The notes: generated from the letters alone by a model not told the origin. A stretch of DNA of 49,430 nt from JBBKWJ01 sp037968895 (GCA_037968895.1 JBBKWJ010000057.1:1-49430), one strand, 5' to 3'. Numbered from the stretch's first letter, positions 35,356 to 43,323 are shown. Numbers and translations: made by a program.

Positions 35356-36240
35356 CTAGGCACCGACGGTCGTGGCTCGAACCGGCTTTGTTTGTTTAGT
35401 CGCAAGCTCGATCGGCTCGCCACAGGGAGGGACGGGCAGCGGGTCGAGGTGTTCCACCAGGACCGAAATCTGCGCATCAGCCGAGGTGGCCACAACGGTC
35501 GTGGTCCTCTCGGTCTTGCTTTCGGTGAAGGAGCGAGGGTTGTCGATCCAGCCCCAGCCCCGGTCGGCGAAGACGGCGGCGTCAGCGGCTTGAAGGGCCG
35601 GGGAAGCGAGGGCAACAGCACCACGAAGCTGTTGGCCAACGGCGGCCGAGGACGCCGTCCGGTCGAGAATGCCGAGCATCGTTTTGCCATCGACGTAGGC
35701 CCAGCACAATCCGTCGGGAAACGAAAGCGTCGTTGGCGCGAATCGATGACCACCAAGATGACTCGCCTTCCACACTGCCACGCCGGACGGCGCAGCAGCC
35801 AGGATTTCGACATGTAGCAGGGTGCCGTATTGGCCACAGCATCGATCCCTGGATCCGTGCGTGCAGATCAGTAAATCGGCGGCGTCTGGTGCATCGGCGT
35901 GAATCCAATTGGCACTATCAATGACAGAACTTGCGATCGCTTCGGTTGAGACTAAACGCTCGCACTTCGAGAAGGTGGTCTTGTCGTTTTGTGTTGAGGC
36001 GAGGTAGCTGATGATGTGATGCTCGGCGCCGACGGGAATCGTTCCGGCAATAGCGAAGACCTTGATGCGATCGAGATCGACACCGGCGAGCAGCGGGTGA
36101 TCTTCGATCTTCTTTGGCCACGGCAACGGAAGCTCGACCAAGACAACATGATGCATTGAGCCAGCAGAGCCTGGAGCAGGCTCGCCAAGCTCACGAGTCA
36201 CCGCTGAACAGTGGAGATCGACCGTATCTAACGCGCTCAT
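35356..36240 (-). CDS. Apd1-like thioredoxin-fold [2Fe-2S] ferredoxin (sucrase/ferredoxin family)
   Basis: A 294-residue protein of the Suc_Fer-like family. The key pattern is C126-T-H-G-S-R-D-R-C134-C135 then H161-L-G-G-H165. The spacing C-x8-C and H-x3-H is the same as that recalled for the yeast Apd1 protein, whose [2Fe-2S] cluster has two Cys and two His ligands. It should bind such a cluster in a thioredoxin-like fold. The biological role is not known. The start was set at ATG 36240, which lies 4 nt after the pheA stop, because the longer upstream frame runs through pheA and is not related. It is probably in one operon with pheA. Confidence 0.88.
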   Translation of the reverse strand: MSALDTVDLHCSAVTRELGEPAPGSAGSMHHVVLVELPLPWPKKIEDHPLLAGVDLDRIKVFAIAGTIPVGAEHHIISYLASTQNDKTTFSKCERLVSTEAIASSVIDSANWIHADAPDAADLLICTHGSRDRCCGQYGTLLHVEILAAAPSGVAVWKASHLGGHRFAPTTLSFPDGLCWAYVDGKTMLGILDRTASSAAVGQQLRGAVALASPALQAADAAVFADRGWGWIDNPRSFTESKTERTTTVVATSADAQISVLVEHLDPLPVPPCGEPIELATKQTKPVRATTVGA

Positions 36241-36244
36241 GGTC

Positions 36245-37171
36245 CTAGCGGATCTTCTGGCGAAGTGTGAGCATCCACTCAGTCGCTTCGGTCCAGGCGG
36301 CGTCGGCTGCGGTCCGAACTTCGGTCGAGCCTTTGCCTGCGGCTGGGTAGCTTCCAAGAAACTTGACGTCGGCGTGTTTCGCCCGCACCGCTCGGAGGCA
36401 GTCAGCGGTGACATCGTCGGCGATATGGCCGTCGACATCGACAATAAAGCAATACTGGCCGAGGTTTGTCTTGACGGGCCGAGAGACAAGTTTTGACAGG
36501 TTGAGGCTACGGGCAGCGAACTCTTCAAGGATCTGCACGAGCGAGCCCGGTTTGTCTTCGCGTTGAGTGATAACGACCGTCGTTTTGTCGTGCCGGGTTT
36601 GGTGTGGCACGTCGTTGGACCCGACGAGCAGGAATCGCGTCTGGTTGCCGGGGTGGTCGGCAACGTTGCTCTCGATGACCTCCAGCCCATAACGCTCACC
36701 GGCGAGCTTGGTTCCAAGAGCAGCCATGCCATCGTTGAGGCTTGCAGCCTCGGCGGCCTCGGCGGTTGAATTGGCTGGCGCGATGTCGATGTTGTTGAGC
36801 TCCCGGCGAAGGAAGTTGCGACACTGGGCGTTTGCGATCGGATGCGACGAGATGAGCTTGATGTCGCTCAGCTTTGTGCCCGGCTTGGCCATCAAATTCA
36901 TCTCGATGTCGAGTACGACCTCGCGCTGGATGAGTAGGTCGGTGTCGAACGCAAGTGTGTCGAGGGTGACGTTGACGGTGCCCTCGATCGCGTTCTCGAT
37001 GGCGACGAAGCCGAGATCGAGTTCACCGGCCTGCGTCGCGGCCAAGATGTCGACAAATGTGCGCATCGGGACCAGCTCTTGATTTGCGAGGTCGGGCTGC
37101 GTGAGCAGCGCTTCCTCAGTGAACGTTCCCTGGGGGCCCAGAAATCCAATACGGCGCATGTCGACAGTCAC
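36245..37171 (-). CDS. pheA: Prephenate dehydratase
   Basis: A 308-residue monofunctional prephenate dehydratase, converting prephenate to phenylpyruvate for phenylalanine synthesis. The catalytic domain has GFLGPQGTFTEEAL, LDLGFVAIENAIEGTVN, and the NQTRFLLVG motif with the catalytic Thr. A C-terminal ACT domain (about 195-275) carries the allosteric site region KPGSLVQILEEFAARSLNLSKLVSRP, as in Phe-inhibited enzymes. The start is GTG 37171, preceded at 7 nt by TAGGCT and lacking a Shine-Dalgarno; ATG 37159 is an alternative. The next gene starts 4 nt after its stop. Confidence 0.95.
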   Translation of the reverse strand: MTVDMRRIGFLGPQGTFTEEALLTQPDLANQELVPMRTFVDILAATQAGELDLGFVAIENAIEGTVNVTLDTLAFDTDLLIQREVVLDIEMNLMAKPGTKLSDIKLISSHPIANAQCRNFLRRELNNIDIAPANSTAEAAEAASLNDGMAALGTKLAGERYGLEVIESNVADHPGNQTRFLLVGSNDVPHQTRHDKTTVVITQREDKPGSLVQILEEFAARSLNLSKLVSRPVKTNLGQYCFIVDVDGHIADDVTADCLRAVRAKHADVKFLGSYPAAGKGSTEVRTAADAAWTEATEWMLTLRQKIR

Positions 37172-37235
37172 TTGAACAAGCCTAATAGCGAGAGTCGCTT
37201 ACCGGGCCGGTTGCTCGCCACACCGGTCTGCCTCC

Positions 37236-37241
37236 TAAGCT
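37236..37241 (+). promoter_or_regulatory. Putative -10 box of the MBL-fold gene (TAAGCT)
   Basis: TAAGCT is followed by six bases and the ATG at 37248, with no Shine-Dalgarno. Confidence 0.45.
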
Positions 37242-37247
37242 TGCTCT

Positions 37248-37961
37248 ATGTCTGACCGTCTGTACTTCCGTCAACTGCTCTCCGGCCGCGATTTCGGTGC
37301 CGACAACATGATTGCTCAGCAGATGGTGAACTTCTGCTACCTCATTGGCGATCGCGAGACCGGCGAGGCCGTCGTCGTCGATCCTGCCTACGACGTGCAG
37401 TCACTCGTCGATGTTGCGGCGGCCGATGGCATGGTGCTCACTGGTGCGCTTGCGACCCACTATCACGCCGACCATGTAGGCGGAAACATGATGGGTCACC
37501 AGATCGACGGCGTTGCTGAGCTGCTCGACATCGTTGACGTGCCAGTGCACATCCAAGCTCCGGAGGCTGAATTCGTCTCGAAGGTAACCGGGCTTGGTGC
37601 CGACTCGTTGGTGAATCATCAGTCTGGCGATGTGGTCAAGGTCGGCGGGGTTGAGATCGAACTCATTCATACCCCCGGCCATACGCCTGGTAGCCAGTGC
37701 TTCTTGGTCGATGGCCGACTGATAGCTGGCGACACCTTGTTCCTCGACGGTTGCGGGCGCACCGATCTGCCGGGCGGAAACCCTGAGGAGCTCTACCGCT
37801 CGCTCACCGAACGCCTCGCCAAAGTGCCGGACGACGCAGTCCTTTTCCCTGGTCACCAGTATTCGCCTGAGCCGTCAAAGCCAATGGGCGAGACCCGAGC
37901 CCAAAATGTTGTTTTCAAGCCTGCATCGCTTGAGCAGTGGCTCATGATGTTCGGTCACTAA
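37248..37961 (+). CDS. Metallo-beta-lactamase-fold hydrolase (glyoxalase II / persulfide dioxygenase-like)
   Basis: A 237-residue MBL-fold enzyme. The first metal motif is H71-Y-H73-A-D75-H76, then H145 in HTPGHTPGSQC, D162 in IAGDTLF and the terminal His in FPGHQYSPEP. The segment LDGCGRTDLPGG is reminiscent of the ETHE1 persulfide dioxygenases (usual form G-R-x-D-F/L). It could be a sulfur dioxygenase or a glyoxalase II-like thioesterase. The gene is alone in its orientation. Its start has a TAAGCT box exactly 6 nt before the ATG, and no Shine-Dalgarno, so leaderless transcription is likely. Confidence 0.9.
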   Translation: MSDRLYFRQLLSGRDFGADNMIAQQMVNFCYLIGDRETGEAVVVDPAYDVQSLVDVAAADGMVLTGALATHYHADHVGGNMMGHQIDGVAELLDIVDVPVHIQAPEAEFVSKVTGLGADSLVNHQSGDVVKVGGVEIELIHTPGHTPGSQCFLVDGRLIAGDTLFLDGCGRTDLPGGNPEELYRSLTERLAKVPDDAVLFPGHQYSPEPSKPMGETRAQNVVFKPASLEQWLMMFGH

Positions 37962-38030
37962 TTCTGGTCCGAATGACTCATCTCTTGCCCCTCTTGGCCG
38001 ACTGAGAAGCACGACCCCAGGAGGCCTGTC

Positions 38031-38696
38031 GTGGCGCTAAGCCCAGAGACAAGCGATGACTACGAACAACTACGTGAACAGCTGAGGCGCTACGAAGCGT
38101 CTTTAGAGTCGGCCAAAAGCCGGCTCGTTGCCTTCGCGCGGTTAGAAGAGATCGCCCGAGACCGGCATCAATCTCCCGAGGTTGTCGCCGCGAGGGCCGC
38201 AATCGAACTATTGGAAACTCAGGAGGCTTCGCTTCGCGCCGAGGTCACTGCTCTCCAGTCCCAGCGAGATTCAACCAAGGAGGATCTCTCGATGCTTCTC
38301 GTAAGCAAGAAACAGACCATTATCGAGCTCGAAGACGTTCGCAGTAACCGTGAAGAGCTGGCGGACGACGTCGCCGTCATGCTGAACGAGATCGAGGCCA
38401 TCCGCAGCGATGCGCAACGTCTCAACGTAGAAAAAGGCGAGCTCGAAACTCAGGTTATGGAACTTCGGCTTGTCGTACAGTCGCTCGAGCGGAAGGCTGC
38501 GTCGCTCCAAGAAAACCAAGGACGACGCGATTCCGACGTCGCTGAAGAAGCTGTAGACGATGAGGATCCTCTCGCCGTTAACGACGAGTCCGATGACATT
38601 TCGGTCGGCATGGGTAATGACGAGCACGAGGCGTTCGACCGGTTCTTCAATGACGACGAGGTCGACGACAAAGCACGTACCTGGATGCTTGGGTAG
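38031..38696 (+). CDS. Coiled-coil protein with acidic C-terminus, unknown family
   Basis: A 221-residue protein that I do not recognise. Residues about 8-165 are almost wholly coiled coil (long heptad-like runs such as LETQVMELRLVVQSLERKAA), with no Cys. The last 55 residues are very acidic (EEAVDDEDPLAVNDESDDIS). It starts with GTG, preceded by a strong AGGAGG at 38017-38024, which supports the start. Its first six residues (MALSPE) equal those of the DivIVA-domain protein, but the DivIVA motif itself is missing. It may be a cell-shape or scaffold protein, but there is no direct evidence. Confidence 0.8.
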   Translation: MALSPETSDDYEQLREQLRRYEASLESAKSRLVAFARLEEIARDRHQSPEVVAARAAIELLETQEASLRAEVTALQSQRDSTKEDLSMLLVSKKQTIIELEDVRSNREELADDVAVMLNEIEAIRSDAQRLNVEKGELETQVMELRLVVQSLERKAASLQENQGRRDSDVAEEAVDDEDPLAVNDESDDISVGMGNDEHEAFDRFFNDDEVDDKARTWMLG

Positions 38697-38722
38697 GACA
38701 TCGAGTCAGTCCATGCGACACT

Positions 38723-39373
38723 ATGCGAGTGCGACACGGACTCTGGATTCGAGCGAGCTTCGTCTCAGCCATCATTTTCGCTGGACTGGCTGGTCCGGCG
38801 GCTGCTGAGACGCCAATTGAGGTGGCGAACGCAGTGGCTGACGATGGCGTCTACATCGCCGCCGGGTTCGACATCGATGCTGAGGAAGCTGATATTGCAG
38901 TCGCCATAGCCGAGGCTCGGCGTGAAGGGCTCGAGATAATCGCGATTGCGCCGCGTTCGCCCCAGCCCGATGCTGAGTCGTTTGGACTTCGGGTCTTACA
39001 AGCCTCTGGCACCGCTGGCTACGACGCCGTGGTGGTCTTTACTGAAGACGGGCAACACCAGGTCGTCGTCATTGACGAATATAAGAATCGCATCTTGCGG
39101 TCGATCGAGGCGGCACAACAGGCTCCGAATGCTGCTGCCTCAATCTCAGCAGTCACAACGGCGATGCTCGCCGAACCCGATCCGAGCGTTCCCGCCGCAA
39201 TCGACGTCGTGTCGGGCTGGGTGTTCACCCTCATCGCAATACTCGCCATTGCCGTCATCCTCGACGTGCTGTGGCGCCAGCATCTCCGCCGGCGCTACCA
39301 ACAACGCATTGCCGACGCTCAGGCTGCTGAGTCGAACGCTCCTCAGTCGAACTCATCTCAGTCGAACGCGTAG
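38723..39373 (+). CDS. TPM-domain-like exported protein with C-terminal membrane span
   Basis: A 216-residue protein. The N-terminus is a signal peptide (WIRASFVSAIIFAGLAGPAAA, cleavage after AAA near residue 28). A domain of about 120 residues follows, with ADIAVAIAEARREGLEIIAI and GYDAVVVFTEDGQHQVVVID, resembling the TPM fold (TLP18.3/Psb32/MOLO-1). One membrane span lies near residues 165-185 (VFTLIAILAIAVILDVLW), then a basic tail and a short repeat of Gln-Ser-Asn-(Ala/Ser)-(Pro/Ser) units. The function is unknown. Its 3' end overlaps the SpoU gene by 16 nt on the opposite strand. Confidence 0.8.
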   Translation: MRVRHGLWIRASFVSAIIFAGLAGPAAAETPIEVANAVADDGVYIAAGFDIDAEEADIAVAIAEARREGLEIIAIAPRSPQPDAESFGLRVLQASGTAGYDAVVVFTEDGQHQVVVIDEYKNRILRSIEAAQQAPNAAASISAVTTAMLAEPDPSVPAAIDVVSGWVFTLIAILAIAVILDVLWRQHLRRRYQQRIADAQAAESNAPQSNSSQSNA

Positions 39374-39981
39374 CTCCGAATCCAAGAGTGCATCGCCACG
39401 CCAGCGGCAACTCCAGCATTGATAGACCGAGTAGAGCCGAACTGGGCGATCGATCGGCATTGGTCGAGAACGGGGCGAATCTCGTCTGACAGGCCCGGCC
39501 CTTCCTGGCCGAATACGAGCACGCATTGTTCAGGCAATGGATCAGTTTCTAGCGGCGTCGACCCAGGCAGATTGTCGATTCCGACGACCACGAGCCCTTC
39601 ATCGGTCGCCCACTGACGGAACTCAGCGATGGTGGCGTGATGGCGCACATGCTGGTAACGGTCGGTCACCATTGCGCCCCGACGGTTCCATCGCTTCTTC
39701 CCGATGATGTGAACCTCTTTCGCGAGGAAGGCGTTCGCGGTTCTAACCACAGTTCCAATATTGAAATCATGTTGCCAGTTTTCGATCGCGACATGGAAGG
39801 AGTGTCGCTTCGTGTCGAGGTCGGCAACGATGGCTTCGAGGGTCCAGTAGCGGTAGTTGTCGGTGACGTTTCGGCGGTCGCCCTTAGCGAGCAATTCCGG
39901 ATCGTAGTGGCTGTCGGTTGGCCAGGGAAGCGGGTGGGGTCCGACGCCGACCACTCGCTGCTCGGTTGGTTCTTCGCTCAT
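39358..39981 (-). CDS. SpoU/TrmH-type RNA 2'-O-methyltransferase
   Basis: A 207-residue SPOUT methyltransferase. The three knot motifs are present: FNIGTVVRTANAF, then LVFGQEGPGLSDEI and STRSINAGVAAGVAMHSWI. It lacks the N-terminal RNA-binding domain of RlmB but has a 60-residue N-terminal extension. It should methylate the ribose of a tRNA or rRNA residue; the target is not known. The stop of the YbaK gene upstream overlaps its start by 4 nt, so the two are coupled. The 3' end overlaps the TPM-like gene by 16 nt. Confidence 0.92.
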   Translation of the reverse strand: MSEEPTEQRVVGVGPHPLPWPTDSHYDPELLAKGDRRNVTDNYRYWTLEAIVADLDTKRHSFHVAIENWQHDFNIGTVVRTANAFLAKEVHIIGKKRWNRRGAMVTDRYQHVRHHATIAEFRQWATDEGLVVVGIDNLPGSTPLETDPLPEQCVLVFGQEGPGLSDEIRPVLDQCRSIAQFGSTRSINAGVAAGVAMHSWIRSYAFD

Positions 39982-40457
39982 GAAGTCGTGAATGGAGCGG
40001 CAATCGCCCCAGTAAGTTCGACGAGGTCGGCTGGTGCAATTGCAAAGACATGCCTAGGCGTACCCGCCGCTGCCCAAACCAGATCGAAGGAAAGGAGGTG
40101 CGGATCGATCCAGGTCCTCACCTCGTGGAGGTGACCGAATGGGGGAACGCCGCCGATGGCGAACCCAGTGGTGGATCGTACTTTGTCTGCATCGGCTCGG
40201 CCGCATTTTGACACGCCAGCGAGGCCAGCAAGCACGGCGCAGTCGACAAGGTTCTTGCCGCTCGTCAGAGCGAGCACGATTTCGCCGTCAGCATCGAAGA
40301 TCATCGACTTGACAATCTGGTCGACCTCGCAGCCGACTGCCGTTGCGGCATCTTGGGCAGTTCGCGTGCCGTCTGGGTATTCAGAGACTTCGACCGGCAC
40401 TCCCGCGGCGGTAGCAACGTCGATCACCTTCTGGGCTTGTGGATGCAGTTGGCTCAT
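39978..40457 (-). CDS. YbaK/ProX-type aminoacyl-tRNA deacylase
   Basis: A 159-residue YbaK-fold trans-editing enzyme that removes wrong amino acids from tRNA (Cys-tRNA-Pro in YbaK). The catalytic Lys is probably K50 (QIVKSMIF), and the substrate loop GGVPPFGH is at 101-108. A TGRAD-like segment, VSKCGRADADKVRSTTG, also fits the family. It overlaps the SpoU gene start by 4 nt. Upstream, pyrE lies 8 nt away, so pyrE-ybaK-spoU is likely one minus-strand transcript. Confidence 0.92.
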   Translation of the reverse strand: MSQLHPQAQKVIDVATAAGVPVEVSEYPDGTRTAQDAATAVGCEVDQIVKSMIFDADGEIVLALTSGKNLVDCAVLAGLAGVSKCGRADADKVRSTTGFAIGGVPPFGHLHEVRTWIDPHLLSFDLVWAAAGTPRHVFAIAPADLVELTGAIAAPFTTS

Positions 40458-40465
40458 GGCGGAGA

Positions 40466-41053
40466 CTATTCGGTGCCGACGGCAGGGATGCCGAGGTCGA
40501 CGTACGTGAAGAGTGGCTCGAATCTCACTCCGGCCGCGCCAAACCGTTCGTGTGGCTCGTCACTTCGTGCGACAAGGGTTGAGGCCAACACGACGTTGCC
40601 GCCTTCAGCGTCGATGCGCTCTTTTGCCGTCAGACTCGAACCACCAGAGGTGATCACGTCGTCGACAAGGAGGACGCGTTTGCCTTCCAATGGCGCACCT
40701 TCGACATAGCGATCGGTGCCCCGCCCCTTTGGTTGCTTGCGGACGACGAACCATTCCTTATCGCCCATGATGGCCACGCCGTGGGCAAACTGATCGGCAC
40801 CGAGCGTGAGTCCGCCGACCGCATCGAACTCGACTCCTGCAGCGTCGGCCAGGTCGAGTAGGCACACCGCGGCAAGCGCAAGGTCACGACCTTGGGCGAG
40901 TGCCTTCTTGCCGTCGAGGAAGAAGCGGCTCTGCGCACCAGACGAGAGCGTGACCGGCTCTGGCAGTTCGAGCAGACCCTTTGTTTTCAGCACCGAAAGC
41001 AACAGATTCTTGCGCTCGGCGGCGGTATCAGGCAGATCGGTCAGGTGTTTCAT
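40466..41053 (-). CDS. pyrE: Orotate phosphoribosyltransferase
   Basis: A 195-residue enzyme of pyrimidine synthesis that joins orotate and PRPP to give OMP. The PRPP motif is LLVDDVITSGGS (130-139), the flexible loop is RKQPKGRGTDRYVEG, and the orotate part is SSGAQSRFFLDGKKAL. The length fits the family. No attenuator or leader is evident. The start ATG at 41053 has a TATCGT box 8 nt upstream and no strong Shine-Dalgarno. It is the first gene of the pyrE-ybaK-spoU unit. Confidence 0.95.
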   Translation of the reverse strand: MKHLTDLPDTAAERKNLLLSVLKTKGLLELPEPVTLSSGAQSRFFLDGKKALAQGRDLALAAVCLLDLADAAGVEFDAVGGLTLGADQFAHGVAIMGDKEWFVVRKQPKGRGTDRYVEGAPLEGKRVLLVDDVITSGGSSLTAKERIDAEGGNVVLASTLVARSDEPHERFGAAGVRFEPLFTYVDLGIPAVGTE

Positions 41054-41232
41054 TGAGCTGCACGATACCGAGTGCTAGACCACGGTCATGAGTTTCGAGA
41101 GGTGCCGCACTTTGCCTGCCATCATGATCGGCGAGCAGACCGCTGAACTGCTTCTCGCCTAGCCATGAAATGTCACACCTATCCGATACCTAGGACAATT
41201 GGGCCGGGGATCGTTCTAGTCCGCGAGACGGG

Positions 41233-41643
41233 TCAACTTTGCCGCTCGGACAAGACGATGACCGGGATTGCCCGGCTGGTTGCCGACACGTGGTCGGACA
41301 TTCCAGGAAGCGTTTCGACGAGCTTGTTGAGGAGGTCGCTGCGTTCGGGGCCCTCGGCCACTACTGCGAATGAGGGAATTGATCGACCGCCGATCTCGAT
41401 TGTGACTGCGTTGTTAGTTTCGATATTGCGGAGCCAGTCGGGGTTTTCGTCTGACCCGCCGTTCGCGGCTGCGACGGCGAGTCGTCCACTGGCGTCGATG
41501 AAACCAATCGGAGTCGTGTGGGCCTTGCCACTGATTCGCCCCGTTGTGGTGAGCAGAAGGATGGGCGCGCCCTCCATCGGCCCCGAGAGTCTGCCTTCAT
41601 TCTTTCTGAACTCGCTGATGACGCTCTCGTTGATCGCTTTCAT
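41233..41643 (-). CDS. DUF385-type deazaflavin (F420)-linked nitroreductase-family protein
   Basis: A 136-residue split-barrel protein of the deazaflavin-dependent nitroreductase (Ddn/DUF385) family. Typical residues are LLLTTTGRISGKAHTTPIGF, then GRLAVAAANGGSDENPDWLRNI and NNAVTIEIGG. It probably binds F420 and reduces quinones or small molecules. The start was set at ATG 41643 (GTG 41649 is possible); further upstream the frame runs through the regulatory spacer of the divergent ArsR gene. It is divergent from the ArsR-AHSA1 pair, so the palindrome at 41708-41734 might control it too. Confidence 0.85.
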   Translation of the reverse strand: MKAINESVISEFRKNEGRLSGPMEGAPILLLTTTGRISGKAHTTPIGFIDASGRLAVAAANGGSDENPDWLRNIETNNAVTIEIGGRSIPSFAVVAEGPERSDLLNKLVETLPGMSDHVSATSRAIPVIVLSERQS

Positions 41644-41707
41644 GTCCACGGTTGTGCTCCAGCTCTCATCAGCCCTGCTATCTACAAGACTTAGTTTGTG
41701 CAAAGTA

Positions 41708-41734
41708 TCACTTGTGCGTTTGATGCACAAGTGA
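41708..41734. promoter_or_regulatory. Candidate ArsR operator (10-bp arm palindrome)
   Basis: TCACTTGTGC (41708-41717) and GCACAAGTGA (41725-41734) are perfectly complementary over a 7-base centre, with further GTAT pairing outside. Extra TTGTG copies flank it. It lies between the DUF385 and ArsR starts. Confidence 0.6.
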
Positions 41735-41765
41735 ATACTTGTGGGAATGAGGCTGGTGTGGCACG

Positions 41766-42080
41766 ATGGACTGCATGCCAGCAACAGAAGAGGTCTTCAA
41801 GGCGCTCGCCGCGCCCCAGCGCCAACAAATACTCCAACTCGTTCGCAGCGAGGCGCTGTCGGTTGGTGCGATCGCTGAGGGCTGTGGGGCAAGTCAGCAG
41901 GCCGTGTCCCACCATCTTCAGATTCTCAAAGACGCTGGCCTTGTCGATATGCAACGCGAGGGTCGTCGGCGGCTCTACATCGTCAGCCCTGACGGCTTTG
42001 AAAGTGTGAACTCATTCGTCGCTGATCTCTGGCCCGCGAGTCTCAAACGGCTCAAGACTGTGATTGAGGAACAAGCATGA
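41766..42080 (+). CDS. ArsR-family transcriptional regulator (AHSA1-linked)
   Basis: A 104-residue winged-helix regulator of the type that is coupled to AHSA1 proteins. The helix-turn-helix is VGAIAEGCGASQQAVSHHLQILKDAGLV and the wing follows as QREGRRRLYIVSPDG. Typical ArsR-AHSA1 pairs are transcribed together; here its stop overlaps the start of the AHSA1 gene by 4 nt. No metal-binding Cys pair is present (only one Cys in GCGAS). The candidate operator lies 32 nt upstream of the start codon. M4 at 41775 is an alternative start. Confidence 0.92.
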   Translation: MDCMPATEEVFKALAAPQRQQILQLVRSEALSVGAIAEGCGASQQAVSHHLQILKDAGLVDMQREGRRRLYIVSPDGFESVNSFVADLWPASLKRLKTVIEEQA

Positions 42081-42481
42081 CCGGCGCATTCAGTTGTTCG
42101 GTGGAAGTTGCTGCGCCGCCGGACGTCGTCTTCAACTACTTCATCGACGCCAAACTTTTGGTGTCGTGGATTGGCGACTATGCGGTCCTGGATGCGCAAC
42201 CGGGCGGCGAGTTCACACTCGACATCGAGGGGATCCCCGTACGCGGTCAATATCTCGATGTGGTTCCCTCGGAGCGAGTAGTTGTGTCATGGGGTCATGC
42301 TGGCTCCGAAACGCTTCCACCGCGTTCGACTGAGGTCGAGTTCACCCTCGCTCCGTCGCCAGGGGGCACGCTCGTTTCTGTTGAACACCGCAATCTTCCC
42401 GCTGAGCATCAGGCTTCGCATCGGGTTGGCTGGCCAATGTTTATGGAGCGGTTGCACGACGCCGTGTTCAGCGCTTCTTGA
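42077..42481 (+). CDS. AHSA1/SRPBCC-domain protein
   Basis: A 134-residue START-like protein. The N-terminus CSVEVAAPPDVVFNYFIDAKLLVSWIG is the standard AHSA1 start, followed by GGEFTLDIEGIPVRGQYLDVVPSERVV and FTLAPSPGGTLVSVEH. It should form a helix-grip fold with a hydrophobic cavity, but its ligand is unknown. It overlaps the ArsR gene by 4 nt; such pairs are common and their purpose is unclear. The C-terminal segment ends with the usual WPMFMERLHDAVF helix. Confidence 0.92.
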   Translation: MTGAFSCSVEVAAPPDVVFNYFIDAKLLVSWIGDYAVLDAQPGGEFTLDIEGIPVRGQYLDVVPSERVVVSWGHAGSETLPPRSTEVEFTLAPSPGGTLVSVEHRNLPAEHQASHRVGWPMFMERLHDAVFSAS

Positions 42482-42567
42482 GGCTGCGCTCCGCGAGATA
42501 GGCCGTTGGAGAAACTGATCAGTTGTTTTCGAGTCATCATCGCCGACCCAGAAGTAGACGAGGACTT

Positions 42568-43275
42568 CTAGCCGATGATCTCAAAGGTAGTTGCGAGCTC
42601 GACCCCGAAGTCGGCGCCTGCACCAGCAGCGGGGCCACGAAGAAACTCGTAGGGCGACGCCATGTCGCCACCGAGGTTGTTGAGATAGACCGCATGACAA
42701 GCCAGTGACGCAACTCCGGCGTCGAAGGTGTCGGTGACTTCGACCGCATGCGTCGCCTGCGGGCTTCCGGAGAAGCCGACGAAGCGAACTCCATCCCACG
42801 CGGCGCCAGCTTCGGGAAAGACCCACGGATTGCCAGCATCCCTGACGGCGTCGAGGAGTGACCGGCCGACTGCTCGGTGGTCGACGTGGTTCCAGCTTGG
42901 CCCGCCCCACCCGTCACGAAAGTTGATCGAGAACACGACATCTGGCTTGTGGCGACGGATCGGTTCGCATAGCGCTGCTCTCAGCTCGAGACCCTCGACG
43001 AGGAGGCCATCGGGCAGGCCAAGAAAGTCCACGGCGTCGACGCCAACCGTTGCGCACGCTGCGATCTGCTCGGCTCGGCGAAGCGGACCGACCTCAGCGG
43101 GATCCATGGTCGAGATCCCGGCCTCGCCGTCGGTTACCAATACATAGGCAATGGTTTTACCTTGCCCTGTCCAGCGCGCAATAGCAGCCGCCGCCCCGTA
43201 CTCCATGTCGTCAGGGTGAGCGACGACCGCTAATCCGGTAGACCAATCCTCGGGCACTGGCTGTAGTTGAGACAT
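42568..43275 (-). CDS. PIG-L family deacetylase (GlcNAc deacetylase type)
   Basis: A 235-residue zinc-dependent deacetylase. The metal motif is AHPDD (H20, D23) and the later His lies in NHVDHRAVG. Other family residues are VLVTDGEAGISTMDP and RRAEQIAACATVGV. Related enzymes are MshB and Mca in mycothiol metabolism, or others that act on GlcNAc-type sugars. Without more sequence comparison I cannot decide which. A TAGGAT box lies exactly 6 nt before the ATG at 43275, with no Shine-Dalgarno, so its message is probably leaderless. Confidence 0.9.
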   Translation of the reverse strand: MSQLQPVPEDWSTGLAVVAHPDDMEYGAAAAIARWTGQGKTIAYVLVTDGEAGISTMDPAEVGPLRRAEQIAACATVGVDAVDFLGLPDGLLVEGLELRAALCEPIRRHKPDVVFSINFRDGWGGPSWNHVDHRAVGRSLLDAVRDAGNPWVFPEAGAAWDGVRFVGFSGSPQATHAVEVTDTFDAGVASLACHAVYLNNLGGDMASPYEFLRGPAAGAGADFGVELATTFEIIG

Positions 43276-43281
43276 GTCCGC

Positions 43282-43287
43282 ATCCTA
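43282..43287 (-). promoter_or_regulatory. Putative -10 box of the PIG-L gene (TAGGAT)
   Basis: TAGGAT on the minus strand is followed by six bases and the ATG at 43275. Confidence 0.5.
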
Positions 43288-43323
43288 GATTGCGCTCACG
43301 ATCGGTGTGGGAGAAGATCAACC

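Noticed and set aside
36241..36732. N-terminal extension of the Apd1-like protein
   Set aside because: The frame is open, but it runs antisense-frame through pheA; the protein family starts at ATG 36240.
41088..41162. Small 24-codon plus-strand frame between pyrE and DUF385, and a 16-codon minus-strand frame over it
   Set aside because: No Shine-Dalgarno, no hydrophobic or family pattern; chance length.
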